64,000 nt of DNA from DATBLQ01 sp036555325 (GCA_036555325.1 DATBLQ010000038.1:39935-103934), one strand, 5' to 3'. Numbered from the stretch's first letter, positions 9,044 through 18,499 are shown. Made by a program: numbers and translations. The notes: a model not told the origin generated them from the letters alone.

Positions 9044-10129
9044 ATGAGCGCAGACGTCGAACTTGATCACGTCACCATCAGGTTTGGCAATTTCACCGCG
9101 GTGAAGGGCGCCACGCTAAGAATCAACAACGGCGAGTTTTTCTCGTTTCTGGGACCGTCGGGCTGCGGCAAGACTACGATCCTGCGGACCATCTCCGGGT
9201 TCCTGGAACCTTCACAAGGAACAGTCCGCATCGGCGGACAGAACATGGCCGGGATCGGCCCGAACAGGCGGCCAACGGCCCTGATTTTCCAAAATCTTGC
9301 ACTGTTTCCGCTAATGAGTGTTGCGGAAAACATCACCTACGGGCTGCGCGTGCGCGGTGCGTCAAGAGAGGACCGTAAACGGCGCGGTGCCGAGTTGTTG
9401 AGCCTTATTGCTCTGCCGGATCAGGGCGACAAGCTTGTCAGCGAACTATCGGGCGGGCAGCGGCAGCGGGTTGCAATCGCCAGGGCTCTGTGCGTCGAAC
9501 CCAAGGTTCTGCTGCTCGACGAGCCCCTGTCGGCGCTCGACTTGAAGCTTCGCCAGCACATGCGCAACGAGTTGCGCAACATTCAGAAACGAGTAGGCAT
9601 CACCTTCATCTACATCACGCACGATCAGGGTGAAGCGCTTACGATGTCGGACCGTATTGCGGTGATGAATGAGGGCATCATCGAGCAAATTGGCGATGGG
9701 AAGACGATCTATGACCATCCGGAAACGGCTTTCGTCGCCAGCTTTGTTGGCGAGAACAATCCGTTCCTGGGCAAGGTCGCGCGAGCCACTCAAAGCGAGG
9801 TTGTCATCGAGACCAAATTCGGACCGTTGCGAGGTCGAAATCCGAAGAATCTGTCGAAGGGTGACCGAGGGATACTGTTCATAAGGCCCGAGCTGTTGAG
9901 ACTTGGGAACGGCACCGCCGATTCCACCCTGGAATCAACGGTTCTGAACATAGCGTTCGAAGGAAACGCCAGCCACATATTCCTCAAGGGGGCGGGCAGC
10001 AAGGAGATTACGCTGACGGTCGGCAGGCACGAGGGCGGTGCAATGCCGGAGCAGGGTGGCACTGCCAAAATTTCCTTCGACCCCTCCATGGCCCTGGTGC
10101 TGCCGGAAGGGAAGATGGCTCGTGAATAA
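9044..10129 (+). CDS. ABC transporter ATP-binding protein, PotA-like
   Basis: A 361-residue ATPase of the spermidine/putrescine/iron/thiosulfate subgroup. It shows Walker A GPSGCGKTT near residue 40, the Q-loop region FQNLALFPLMSV, the signature LSGGQRQR near 138, Walker B LLLDEPLSALD and the switch histidine in ITHDQGEAL. The C-terminal third (from about residue 240) is the TOBE regulatory domain. It powers the importer with the two permeases that follow; the next gene overlaps its end by eight bases, showing translational coupling. Confidence 0.93.
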   Translation: MSADVELDHVTIRFGNFTAVKGATLRINNGEFFSFLGPSGCGKTTILRTISGFLEPSQGTVRIGGQNMAGIGPNRRPTALIFQNLALFPLMSVAENITYGLRVRGASREDRKRRGAELLSLIALPDQGDKLVSELSGGQRQRVAIARALCVEPKVLLLDEPLSALDLKLRQHMRNELRNIQKRVGITFIYITHDQGEALTMSDRIAVMNEGIIEQIGDGKTIYDHPETAFVASFVGENNPFLGKVARATQSEVVIETKFGPLRGRNPKNLSKGDRGILFIRPELLRLGNGTADSTLESTVLNIAFEGNASHIFLKGAGSKEITLTVGRHEGGAMPEQGGTAKISFDPSMALVLPEGKMARE

Positions 10130-11123
10130 TCGCCTGATCGTCTTCTTCATCCCGGCGGCGATTGTCATCGCTTACTTTCTGATGGCAATGATCGAGCGGC
10201 GCGTCCTCGCGGACTCCCGCCCGACGGGGTTCGTTCAGCGCAATGGGGCGGCACTGTCACTGTTCTTTGTCGTTGCCGTTGGTTTCTGGACATTGTTCAT
10301 GGTGACGCTGCCCTATCTCTACATGTTCCAGGAATCCTTCCATCCGACGCTGTGGCCGAAGGATCGCGGAGGGCCCAAAGATACGCTCACGCTCGAGCAT
10401 TACCGTTTCTTTCTGTATGGCAGTGATGGACTTGGCAACTTCACACACCTGCGGGCCTTCGTTCTAACCATCTTCATCAGCCTGTGTGTGACAATCGCCA
10501 ATTTCATCCTGTGCTATCCGCTTGCCTATTACATGGCGCAATCGGCGACGACGCAAAAGGTGCGGGTTCTTCTACTGGCGCTGATAGTTCCCTATTGGGT
10601 CAACGAGATTCTACGTGCCTTCGCGTTGCGAGTCCTGCTTGCCAGCGGAGGCTTGATCAACACTGCGCTGCTGGGCATGGGCCTCATCAACGAACCCTTT
10701 GATTTTCTCGGCGCCAATATCGGCCTCTACGTGGGTCTTTCCTATGCCTATCTGCTGCTGATGGTGTTCCCTCTGTACAATGCTATCGAGAGTCTCGATC
10801 CCAATCAGATTGAAGCCGCCCGCGATCTAGGGGCCCCCTGGTGGCGCATACACAAGGACATCGTCATACCGCACGCAAAACCCGGCATTGCATCGGGCTG
10901 TACGATGGTGTTCATGCTCTCGGCGGGCGCGCTCGCCGCGCCGCAATTCTTGGGCGGGCCGAAGACCCTGTGGTTCACTTCCATCGTTTATGATTTCTTC
11001 TTCCAGTCGTTCAATTGGGCGCGGGGATCGGCATATGCCCTGATTCTGCTGGCGGCGTGCATACTCTTCGTGATGCTGATGCTTCGCCTGTTCAAGGTGA
11101 GCCTAGGGGAAACAATCCGATGA
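10122..11123 (+). CDS. ABC transporter permease, PotB-like
   Basis: An inner-membrane permease of about 333 residues with several hydrophobic helices. A GTG start at 10122 is chosen because it overlaps the ATPase stop by eight bases, has a GGAAGGGAAG stretch upstream, and gives a sensible membrane N-terminus (NNRLIVFFIPAAIVIAYFL). The ATPase-contact EAA loop is visible as IEAARDLGAPWWRIHKDIVIPHAKPG near residue 230. An additional N-terminal helix before the core fold is longer than in E. coli PotB. It pairs with the PotC-like gene, whose ATG overlaps its stop codon. Confidence 0.9.
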   Translation: MNNRLIVFFIPAAIVIAYFLMAMIERRVLADSRPTGFVQRNGAALSLFFVVAVGFWTLFMVTLPYLYMFQESFHPTLWPKDRGGPKDTLTLEHYRFFLYGSDGLGNFTHLRAFVLTIFISLCVTIANFILCYPLAYYMAQSATTQKVRVLLLALIVPYWVNEILRAFALRVLLASGGLINTALLGMGLINEPFDFLGANIGLYVGLSYAYLLLMVFPLYNAIESLDPNQIEAARDLGAPWWRIHKDIVIPHAKPGIASGCTMVFMLSAGALAAPQFLGGPKTLWFTSIVYDFFFQSFNWARGSAYALILLAACILFVMLMLRLFKVSLGETIR

Positions 11124-12013
11124 GCTCGAAGTTCGTGATGCGGGCAATGATCGGATTTTATCTTGTGATCTTCTTCGCCTACCTGTTCGGCCCACTGTTT
11201 TTCATGAGCGTCACCGCATTCAACACGCCGAACTATCCGACCGCCTATCCTTTCGAACAGTTCACCTGGAAGTGGTTCGACGCCCTGTTCAAGGACCGGG
11301 ACATGATGGACGGTCTACTCAATTCGGTCATCATCGGATTGGGAGTGGTTGCGCTTTCGGTGCCGATCGGCCTGGCGGCCTCGATTGTCATGCAACAGAT
11401 TTATTGGCGCGCACGCGCCCTGTACTACCTCGTCACCGTATCACCGGTGTTGACGCCCGGCGTCATCATTGGCATCTCGACGGTCATCTTCTGGAAGGAT
11501 TTCAGTGAGGCGATAGGACTCAAACCCTACCTGTACAAGGGGATCATTCTGGCCATCATCGGTCAATCAAGTTTTATCTGCGCTTATTGCATGCTGATCA
11601 TCATGGCGAGACTTCAAAGATTCGACCGTTCACAGGAGGAAGCAGCGCTCGATCTTGGCGCCAGCTATCCGCAGGTATTCTGGCATATTCTGGTTCCGTT
11701 CCTGAAACCGGCACTTCTTTCGGCGGCAGTCATTGCATTCCTGTCGTCGTTCGAGAACTACAACACCACGACGTTCGCAATACTGGCGGATAAAACTCTG
11801 GTGACTGTGCTGGCGGGGCGCGTTCGGCAGGGCACCACACCGGCGCTGTCGGCTTTGGCGGTCATCATTATTGCCATCTCGCTGGCAGGGGCGATTGTCT
11901 ATGAACTCTTGAAACGGCGCGAAGAGCAACGGGCAGCGCGCGCCAAGGAGCAGGCGCGTCTGGCGGAACGCAGTGGAGTAGCCGCGGTGCCGGCGCTCGC
12001 GCCGGCGCGCTGA
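11120..12013 (+). CDS. ABC transporter permease, PotC-like
   Basis: Second membrane subunit of the importer, about 297 residues. The ATG at 11120 overlaps the upstream TGA in an ATGA arrangement. It has six predicted hydrophobic helices and an EAA loop reading QEEAALDLGASYPQVFWHILVPFLKP near residue 175. The C-terminus is an Ala/Arg/Glu-rich cytoplasmic tail (RREEQRAARAKEQARLAERS) that is longer than usual and could form a short helix. It is the last gene of the unit and converges on the metallophosphoesterase gene. Confidence 0.9.
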   Translation: MSSKFVMRAMIGFYLVIFFAYLFGPLFFMSVTAFNTPNYPTAYPFEQFTWKWFDALFKDRDMMDGLLNSVIIGLGVVALSVPIGLAASIVMQQIYWRARALYYLVTVSPVLTPGVIIGISTVIFWKDFSEAIGLKPYLYKGIILAIIGQSSFICAYCMLIIMARLQRFDRSQEEAALDLGASYPQVFWHILVPFLKPALLSAAVIAFLSSFENYNTTTFAILADKTLVTVLAGRVRQGTTPALSALAVIIIAISLAGAIVYELLKRREEQRAARAKEQARLAERSGVAAVPALAPAR

Positions 12014-12044
12014 ACCGCCGATGCGTCATGGGAGGTGGCGGTTC
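12012..12044. terminator. Possible bidirectional terminator hairpin
   Basis: GAACCGCC (12012-12019) and GGCGGTTC (12037-12044) are perfect inverted repeats across a 17-base loop, located between two convergent genes. The first bases overlap the PotC-like stop codon. No strong T-run exists on either side, so termination is only suggested by position. Confidence 0.4.
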
Positions 12045-12051
12045 GGATTGG

Positions 12052-12858
12052 TCAATACCAATTGCCACGTTCGTCCTGAATTGACATTGCCGCAGGTTTG
12101 CGATCGAGGAATGCATCCAGATGCACGATGGTCCGATCGCCTGCCGCAACGACGACCGCATACATGGCCGGTTCGATGCTATAAACGGTCGGCACCGACC
12201 CACCGACCAGCGGCACCTGATGGTTGAGCGATGGCGGAGCAGCAAAAGGGATGCCGCGCCACATTCCGCTGAGCGGCCGATGCGCATGTCCAAAAAACAA
12301 ATGCCGGATATTGTGATCCCTTATCGTCTGATGAAACGATTCGGGATCCTCGAGCTTGATCAAGTCCATGAGGCTGTGGCCGATGTCGAACGGCGGGTGG
12401 TGCATGAACAAATAGATCTGTCCCGCGCGTGTAGTCTCAAGCTGGCGACTTAGCCATCTGCGGCGCTTTTCACAATAGATTCCCGCTGAAGTGTTGCCGC
12501 CCTTGAAGGTATCAAGAAAGATGCACTGAATGTCGTCCACTGTGTGGGACGACTGGATAAATCCGTTGTCGTCGCAATATGCTCTACCGAAACTGCTTCT
12601 GAACACCTCCCGATCGTCGTGGTTGCCGATCAGCAGGAATGTCTTGAGCGGAAAGCGAGCGAGCCTCGACTTCAGCCCCTGATAAGACGCAGGCTCTGCA
12701 ATATCCGACAAGTCGCCGGCAATAACGCAAAAGGAAGCGTCGGCGTGATGGCGCTCGATGTCGGCAAGACACTTGTCGAAGCGATCGAGGGGATCCAAAC
12801 CCCAAACCGTCGCACCGGGGACTGTCAAGTGAAGGTCGGCAATCAGGATGAACTTCAT
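12052..12858 (-). CDS. Metallophosphoesterase, CpdA-like
   Basis: A 268-residue calcineurin-like phosphodiesterase of the class III cyclic-nucleotide phosphodiesterase group. All metal-binding blocks are present in order: ADLHL near residue 7, AGDLSD near 47, GNHDD near 78, MHHPP near 151 and GHAHRP near 191. No signal peptide is seen, so it should be cytoplasmic. It is the last gene of the phosphonate operon, its ATG overlapping the Na/Pi transporter stop in ATGA. That position suggests a role in releasing aminoethylphosphonate or phosphate from an imported diester, but this is inference; cyclic AMP or glycerophosphodiester activity is equally possible from sequence. Confidence 0.85.
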   Translation of the reverse strand: MKFILIADLHLTVPGATVWGLDPLDRFDKCLADIERHHADASFCVIAGDLSDIAEPASYQGLKSRLARFPLKTFLLIGNHDDREVFRSSFGRAYCDDNGFIQSSHTVDDIQCIFLDTFKGGNTSAGIYCEKRRRWLSRQLETTRAGQIYLFMHHPPFDIGHSLMDLIKLEDPESFHQTIRDHNIRHLFFGHAHRPLSGMWRGIPFAAPPSLNHQVPLVGGSVPTVYSIEPAMYAVVVAAGDRTIVHLDAFLDRKPAAMSIQDERGNWY

Positions 12859-14543
12859 ATGGTTTTCCTGTTCGCCGCCTTAAGTCGCGACTTTCGCAAG
12901 AGGCCGGCCGCGTCGACGATCGGATATGCAGCGGAAACGACATGCGAGTTGATCGTATGGAAATCGCGGATCAAGTCGACAAACAGGGCGCCGCGCCTCA
13001 ACGACCGTCCTTTCGGACCGGGGGCGCGGAATTGGTCGCGGATGATTTTGTTCTCGATTGTCCGAAACAATCCTTTCTGCTCGATCAACCGCCTGGCGCC
13101 GGCAATGTCACCGGAACCAAACACCCCCGATGCGAGCTTGAGGCTTTCGCACACTAAGTCGGCGAGTTTGTCCAGAGCAGCGCTTTCGGCGGGCGAAAAG
13201 CTTATGTTCTCCTTGATCTTCGACTTCACTCGGTCGGCGAGGCTCAAATGGATGATGTCGCCGGCATGCTCCAGGTTGCTCACATAAAGCATTGTTTCGA
13301 GTGCCCGCTTGCTATCTTCCGCCGAGAGTTCATTTCGAGTCAGCTCCGCCACATAGGCCTGAATGTCGCTTTGATAGCCATTGAGCCGCTCGTCGAGCAG
13401 TCGAATGCTTTTGAGACCATCAACCTTGTTGGCCTTGAGTGCTTCTACCGCGGTGCGGAACATGCGATCGAGCAATTCGGCCATGCGAACAGTCTCCAGG
13501 GAGGCGTTCGATAGCGCAACGCTTGGGGAGTCAAATGCGCCACGATCCAGATAGCGTGGCTTGATAAGCGGATCTTCGGCGGCCTTCTTGTCAGGCAAAA
13601 GCTTTTCTGTGGCTTTTACGATCAAGCCGAGAAATGGGAGGCAAGCGACCGCCAGGCAGATATTGAAGGCAAGATGGGCGACGAGAACCCGATGCACCGG
13701 ATCGCCGGACATCGTATCGATCGAGGCTGAGATTTGCGGCAGAAAGGGGAGCAGCACTCCGGCGCCAATGGCGCGGCAAATCAGATTTGCCAGCGGCATG
13801 CGTCGAGCCGCGGGCTCAAACTCCATGGTGGACATCATTGCGGGCAGTCCACCGCCAAAATTGACACCGAGCACGAACGCCATGGCACCGGCAACCTCCA
13901 GACTGCCGTTGGCCACGAACGAGGCAATCAAGAGGATGATTGCGAGGCTGGAATAGCTGAGCCAGGTGACAAGTGCGCCGATCAGGAAGGCCAGCAAGTG
14001 CTCTGATCCAAGGGTGGATAATACATTGTGGAACAGAGTTGCCTCGCGCAGCGGCGAAGTGGCGGAGGTAACAAGCTTGAGGGCCAACAACATGAGTCCG
14101 AGGCCCATGAGGATGCGGCCGATATTGCGGAGCTTGAAGTCGCTTGAAGCGCTGAACAGCACATAGCCGGCAAACAGCAGCAGGGGCGATAGCCAAAGTG
14201 ACAAGATGGCGCCACCGGTCGCGAAGGCAGCCGATACTATGGCCGAACCAACGTCGGAACCGAGCAGCACCGCCAGGCCCCGCGCCGCCTCCAGAGTGCC
14301 TGCGGCTGCGAGTCCGGTGATGATTAGCGCCGTCGCGGTGCCGCTTTGTAACAGAACCGTTGCACCAATACCTGCAAGGAGCGAGGTTAGCCGGTTGGTC
14401 AGGTGAGTCTCGATAAACCGCTTCAGACGTTCTCCCCACGCCCGCAAGATGCCGGTGCGCACCATGCGTACGCCCCACAAAAGCAGTGTTACGCTGCCTA
14501 GCAAATTAACGATGACAAGTGTGCCGGGGCTTAGGAGATCCAT
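12855..14543 (-). CDS. Na+/phosphate cotransporter family protein with PhoU-like tail
   Basis: A 562-residue NptA/PNaS-family membrane protein. The hydrophobic half holds the internally repeated inverted fold, with the signature QSGTATALIITGL near residue 65 (usually QSSTAT) and the later NFGGGLPA near 190. From about residue 345 the protein becomes soluble and helical, resembling PhoU (VRMAELLDRMFRTAVEAL; LEHAGDIIHLSLADRV). The start at 14543 is preferred: AGGA lies eight bases upstream and the start follows the phnY stop by 32 bases; 14588 would overlap phnY. Between phosphonate genes it may move phosphate released by PhnA out of the cell; direction of transport is inference. Confidence 0.9.
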   Translation of the reverse strand: MDLLSPGTLVIVNLLGSVTLLLWGVRMVRTGILRAWGERLKRFIETHLTNRLTSLLAGIGATVLLQSGTATALIITGLAAAGTLEAARGLAVLLGSDVGSAIVSAAFATGGAILSLWLSPLLLFAGYVLFSASSDFKLRNIGRILMGLGLMLLALKLVTSATSPLREATLFHNVLSTLGSEHLLAFLIGALVTWLSYSSLAIILLIASFVANGSLEVAGAMAFVLGVNFGGGLPAMMSTMEFEPAARRMPLANLICRAIGAGVLLPFLPQISASIDTMSGDPVHRVLVAHLAFNICLAVACLPFLGLIVKATEKLLPDKKAAEDPLIKPRYLDRGAFDSPSVALSNASLETVRMAELLDRMFRTAVEALKANKVDGLKSIRLLDERLNGYQSDIQAYVAELTRNELSAEDSKRALETMLYVSNLEHAGDIIHLSLADRVKSKIKENISFSPAESAALDKLADLVCESLKLASGVFGSGDIAGARRLIEQKGLFRTIENKIIRDQFRAPGPKGRSLRRGALFVDLIRDFHTINSHVVSAAYPIVDAAGLLRKSRLKAANRKTI

Positions 14544-14575
14544 CCGAGTTTCCTGGTCAGACCTGCTTAGATCAT

Positions 14576-16036
14576 CTAAGCCGGCCATGGCAATGAATAG
14601 GTCTTCACGTTGGTGAAGAACTTCATCGCTTCCAGTACTCCTTCTTTTACACCATTGCCTGAATCCTTAATGCCGCCGAAGGGCGACATCTCGGTGCGAT
14701 ACCCCGGCACTTCCCATATGTTGACGCTGCCCACGTTGAGGCAGTCGACATAGCGTGTAATTCGATCCAGGCGGTTGGTGCATACTCCCGATGAAAGTCC
14801 GAAAGAGGTCGAATTGGAGATTCTTATGACCTCGTCGTCGTCGCCCGCCACCCGTATCATCGGTATGACCGGACCAAAAGTCTCCTGAAGGACGAGTTCA
14901 CAATCATAAGGTACGTGATCGAGGGTGATTGGGGGGAGAATCGCTCCCTTGCGTCCAGGATGGTAGAGGATTTTGGCGTCATGCCTGGCTGCATCCTCCA
15001 CCCGCCGCTCGATGGCAATGGCCGCCTTTTCGTCCACGACGGTGCCGAGATCGGTGTGCGGATCCATTGGATCGCCGAATTTTATGTCCTTGGCTTTTTG
15101 CAGTACGTGGCGGGCGAACTGGTCGGCAACTTTCTGCATGACGAGGATGCGTTTCACCGCAGTGCAACGCTGTCCGGAATTCTTCGTTGCGCCTTTCACC
15201 GCAAGGTCGGCGGCCCTTTCCAAATCCTCCGGAGAAAGATCATCGCACACTATCAGCGGATCATTGCCGCCCAGCTCGAGAGCGGCCCGCTTATACCCTG
15301 CCTTGTTGGCGATGATTTTCCCAACGCTTACGCCACCTGTGAAGGTGATAACCTCGACATGGGGATTGGTGACCATCTCGTCGCCGATGTCACTCGGCCA
15401 ACCGGTGACCACCTGAAACATCTCAGGCGGCAGTCCCGCTTCGTAGAGGATATCGGCCAGCGCCAAGGCCGTGAGGGGAGTGGCTTCGGCGGGCTTGCAT
15501 ACCACGCAATTGTTGGTGGCGATGGCAGGAGCCACCTTGTGAGCCACCATGTTGAGCGGATGGTTAAAGGGTGTGATGGCTGAAATCGTCTGCACCGGAT
15601 GGCGTTTTGTATAGATCTTCCGCGCCTTTCCGTGAGGCGTCACATCACAGGAAAAAATCTGACCATCGTCGAGGATTGCAAGTTGACCTGCAAGAGTGAA
15701 CACGTCATGGGCGCGGCCGCACTCGTAGAGCGAGTCCTTTTTCGATATGCCAAGTTCAAGCGTGATGAGATCGGATAACGCCTCCTTGCGTTGTTCGATG
15801 AACTCAGCCGTCTTGAACAGGATGCGCTGGCGCTCGTAACGTGAAAGTTTCGATCTAAATCCGGCGGCGATGGCGAAGGCACTGCGCACATGCTCCGGCC
15901 TCCCGGCGGGAACGGTGCCGACCATTTCATTGGTATATGGATAGAACACGGGAATGACTGCTTCGGCAGTTACCTTCTTGCCGCCAACCCGCATGGATTC
16001 CGTAAGAACGGTGCGCTTAGGCTCGATCCGGCTCAT
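14576..16036 (-). CDS. phnY: Phosphonoacetaldehyde dehydrogenase
   Basis: A 486-residue aldehyde dehydrogenase. Visible are the NAD-fold segments ITPFNHPLNMVAHKVAPAI and FTGGVSVGK, the general base in LELGGNDPL near residue 248 and the nucleophile in GQRCTAVKR near 288. On its own it would be called only an ALDH; the placement between phnW and phnA identifies it as PhnY, which oxidises phosphonoacetaldehyde to phosphonoacetate with NAD+. A GGCAGGA ribosome site precedes the start. The gap to phnA is nine bases. Confidence 0.92.
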   Translation of the reverse strand: MSRIEPKRTVLTESMRVGGKKVTAEAVIPVFYPYTNEMVGTVPAGRPEHVRSAFAIAAGFRSKLSRYERQRILFKTAEFIEQRKEALSDLITLELGISKKDSLYECGRAHDVFTLAGQLAILDDGQIFSCDVTPHGKARKIYTKRHPVQTISAITPFNHPLNMVAHKVAPAIATNNCVVCKPAEATPLTALALADILYEAGLPPEMFQVVTGWPSDIGDEMVTNPHVEVITFTGGVSVGKIIANKAGYKRAALELGGNDPLIVCDDLSPEDLERAADLAVKGATKNSGQRCTAVKRILVMQKVADQFARHVLQKAKDIKFGDPMDPHTDLGTVVDEKAAIAIERRVEDAARHDAKILYHPGRKGAILPPITLDHVPYDCELVLQETFGPVIPMIRVAGDDDEVIRISNSTSFGLSSGVCTNRLDRITRYVDCLNVGSVNIWEVPGYRTEMSPFGGIKDSGNGVKEGVLEAMKFFTNVKTYSLPWPA

Positions 16037-16045
16037 GCGTCCTGC

Positions 16046-17314
16046 CTATTCCGCGGCTGCGGCGAATTCCGCAATGTGGTTGCAGCCAATAGCAAATGCA
16101 TCGAAATTGCGAAGATTTTTGTGCAAACCGACAGTCTTACGGTTGGTGATAATCGGAATTTCCTGTTCGCTCAGTCCGCCGTGCGATCGAAGCGGCTCTG
16201 TCAGAGCCGACAGATTGTGGTTGGTGCGCCGCGATCCAATAACCTTGGTTGCCGAGGCGCCACCAGATATTACGACAAGATCTCCGATACGATCTTCGGG
16301 CAAATCGAACCGCCGGCTGGCCGACTTGCGGTCCAGCACCACATCAATTCCTTGCATGTGCCTCACCGCTGCCGCCACTTCATCGAGCTGCACGCCCTTG
16401 AGATAAACGGTGGCAAACGACCCGAGTGCCCCGTGATGCAATACATAAGGATCGGTGATGGGTAAGATGACCTGGGTGGTGTCACTGCCGAACAGCTTGT
16501 CCAACTCGTCCTGCAGATAAAGGACATCCGGTTCCCCATTGGCAAGATGCTTGTCCTTCATGCCGTGATCGGCGGTGATGACGACTACGGCGCCCGCCTC
16601 GTCGAGCTGGCATAGATAACGATCAAGCATCAGGTAGAATTCATTGGCGCCCGCAGAACCCGGCGGAAATTTGTGTTGAATGTAGTCCGTGGTGGAAAGA
16701 TACATGAGATCGGGGCGCTTCAGCCTGAGCAATTTCACTCCGGCAGCGAGCACGAACTCGGAAAGCCCGGCGGAATAAACTTCCGGCACCGGCATGCCGG
16801 CAAATTCGCACACATCGGCGATGCCGTTGGCGGTCATGGTTGCTTTGTTCGCCTGCTCGGAGGAAAAGCAAATGGCCGTCCCATCGAACACAAGCCCTTT
16901 TCCAAGCAGCAGCCGCAATTTGTCTTTGGCGGTGATCACCGCCACCGTGGCGCCGGCTTGCTGAAATTCCGCAAATATCGTCGGCGCGCGCAGCCACTTC
17001 GGATCGTTCATCATGACTTCATGGCCGGTCTGCGGATCGATGAAATAGTTCCCGCAAATACCGTGCCATGATGGCGGCCGTCCGGTGACGATCGACAGAT
17101 TGTTGGGGTTGGTGAAACTCGGCATTGCTGACGTGCCGCGCAGATTTTCACCACTAGCGATGATATTCCGCAAATTGGGCATGAGCCCGGCGTCCATGGC
17201 CAATTCCATGTAAGCGGGCTCGCTGCCATCGCAGCACACAACGACAAGAGGCTGAGCGGGCCAGCGGTAATCACGGCCGTTCACGGTTACGGTTCTTGGT
17301 TTCTGTCTGGCCAT
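16046..17314 (-). CDS. phnA: Phosphonoacetate hydrolase
   Basis: A 422-residue alkaline-phosphatase-superfamily enzyme that cleaves the C-P bond of phosphonoacetate to acetate and phosphate. Two-zinc site residues are readable: CDGSEPAYM near residue 28, the threonine nucleophile in SFTNPNNLS near 65, TTDYIQHKF near 208, ADHGMKDKH near 248 and SHGGLSEQEIP near 375. These match the pattern described for PhnA of Pseudomonas and Sinorhizobium. The start lies three bases beyond the phnW stop. This is the pathway step that releases phosphate, and it makes a PhnX phosphonatase unnecessary; none is seen in the window. Confidence 0.95.
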   Translation of the reverse strand: MARQKPRTVTVNGRDYRWPAQPLVVVCCDGSEPAYMELAMDAGLMPNLRNIIASGENLRGTSAMPSFTNPNNLSIVTGRPPSWHGICGNYFIDPQTGHEVMMNDPKWLRAPTIFAEFQQAGATVAVITAKDKLRLLLGKGLVFDGTAICFSSEQANKATMTANGIADVCEFAGMPVPEVYSAGLSEFVLAAGVKLLRLKRPDLMYLSTTDYIQHKFPPGSAGANEFYLMLDRYLCQLDEAGAVVVITADHGMKDKHLANGEPDVLYLQDELDKLFGSDTTQVILPITDPYVLHHGALGSFATVYLKGVQLDEVAAAVRHMQGIDVVLDRKSASRRFDLPEDRIGDLVVISGGASATKVIGSRRTNHNLSALTEPLRSHGGLSEQEIPIITNRKTVGLHKNLRNFDAFAIGCNHIAEFAAAAE

Positions 17315-17317
17315 TCG

Positions 17318-18439
17318 CTATTCGTCAGAGACAGCCGGCGTCATGTCTCTAACGCCCATCTCACGCAAACAATCACGCACGGCATCGACCAGCGCTTGCA
17401 TGACTTTCGGATCAACCTGGCCGATATTGCCTATCCTGAAGCTCGGTCGCTGAGTGAGTTTTCCGGGATAAATTACGAAACCGCGCGATTTCAGCCCATC
17501 GTAGAAGCGCTGAAAGTCGAACTTGCGATCGCGGGGGGTAAGGAACGTTTGGATGATCGGACCCGCATCTTCAGGCGCAAGAAGGGTATGAAAGCCGAGA
17601 CGCCGCATACCGGCAATGAGGGTGTCGCGATTTCTCACATAGCGGGCCAGGCGACCGGCAAGCCCGCCCTCCTTATCGTGCTCTTTCAGTGCTTGGTAAA
17701 AGGCAACCAAGGTATGGGTCGGCGGCGTGTAACGAAACTGGCCGGTCTTCTCCATATGTTGCCATTGATCGAACAGATCGAGAGACAATGAATGGCATCG
17801 ATCCTTCGATGCCTTCAGCAAGTCCCACCGGCTCAATACATAAGCGAAACCCGGCACACCCTCGAGACACTTATTGGCCGAGGAAACCACCACGTCGATT
17901 CCAAGCGCGGCTGTTTCAATCGGTATGGCACCGAATGAGCTCATGGCATCGAGGATCAGAGTGCGGTCGTGTTTCTTGACAGCGGTAGCTATGTCCCGCA
18001 TCGGATTGACCAGACCGGAGGTCGTTTCACAGTGAACAAGAAAAACCATCGATATGCCTGGATCATCCTCCAGCGCGTGTTCAATATCTGCTAGCTTTGG
18101 CCTTTCGTCGTCGGCATATCGCAGCACGACGTGCGGTCGGTTCAACCGCTCCATGATCTTGATGGCACGCTCTCCATAGGCGCCATTGCTGATCATCAGC
18201 AGCTTGCGTCTGCCGATCGGGGCAAAACCTCCCAGAGCTGCTTCAATTGCGAAGGTTCCGGAACCTTGCATGAGCACACAGGTGTAATTCTCATCGCAAC
18301 CAGCCAACTTCAAAAGGCGACGGCGGATATCGGATACGATAAATTTCAGTTCCTGGTCCCAGGAGCCCCAATCAGCCAACATGGCGAACTTGACCCCGCG
18401 GGAGGTGGTGAGCGGCCCAGGAGTAAGAAGATAGGGCAT
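17318..18439 (-). CDS. phnW: 2-Aminoethylphosphonate-pyruvate aminotransferase
   Basis: A class V PLP aminotransferase that converts 2-aminoethylphosphonate and pyruvate to phosphonoacetaldehyde and alanine. It starts with the family signature YLLTPGPLTTS, has the cofactor pocket LMQGSGTFAIEA, and the Schiff-base lysine in SSANKCLEG near residue 190. The start is taken at 18439 (373 residues, matching family length, with AGGA four bases upstream); an in-frame ATG at 18499 would add 20 polar residues and cannot be excluded. First gene of the minus-strand operon phnW-phnY-phnA-Na/Pi-phosphodiesterase and divergent from a LysR regulator. Confidence 0.94.
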   Translation of the reverse strand: MPYLLTPGPLTTSRGVKFAMLADWGSWDQELKFIVSDIRRRLLKLAGCDENYTCVLMQGSGTFAIEAALGGFAPIGRRKLLMISNGAYGERAIKIMERLNRPHVVLRYADDERPKLADIEHALEDDPGISMVFLVHCETTSGLVNPMRDIATAVKKHDRTLILDAMSSFGAIPIETAALGIDVVVSSANKCLEGVPGFAYVLSRWDLLKASKDRCHSLSLDLFDQWQHMEKTGQFRYTPPTHTLVAFYQALKEHDKEGGLAGRLARYVRNRDTLIAGMRRLGFHTLLAPEDAGPIIQTFLTPRDRKFDFQRFYDGLKSRGFVIYPGKLTQRPSFRIGNIGQVDPKVMQALVDAVRDCLREMGVRDMTPAVSDE

Positions 18440-18499
18440 ATCTTCCTGGCCTTCGGGGCCGGTAACTTTGCGCTTAGGTGGCCGAACGACTACAACCAT

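Noticed and set aside
12544..13287. 247-codon plus-strand frame
   Set aside because: Antisense to the esterase and Na/Pi carrier, both with clear motifs; a by-product of GC-rich coding.
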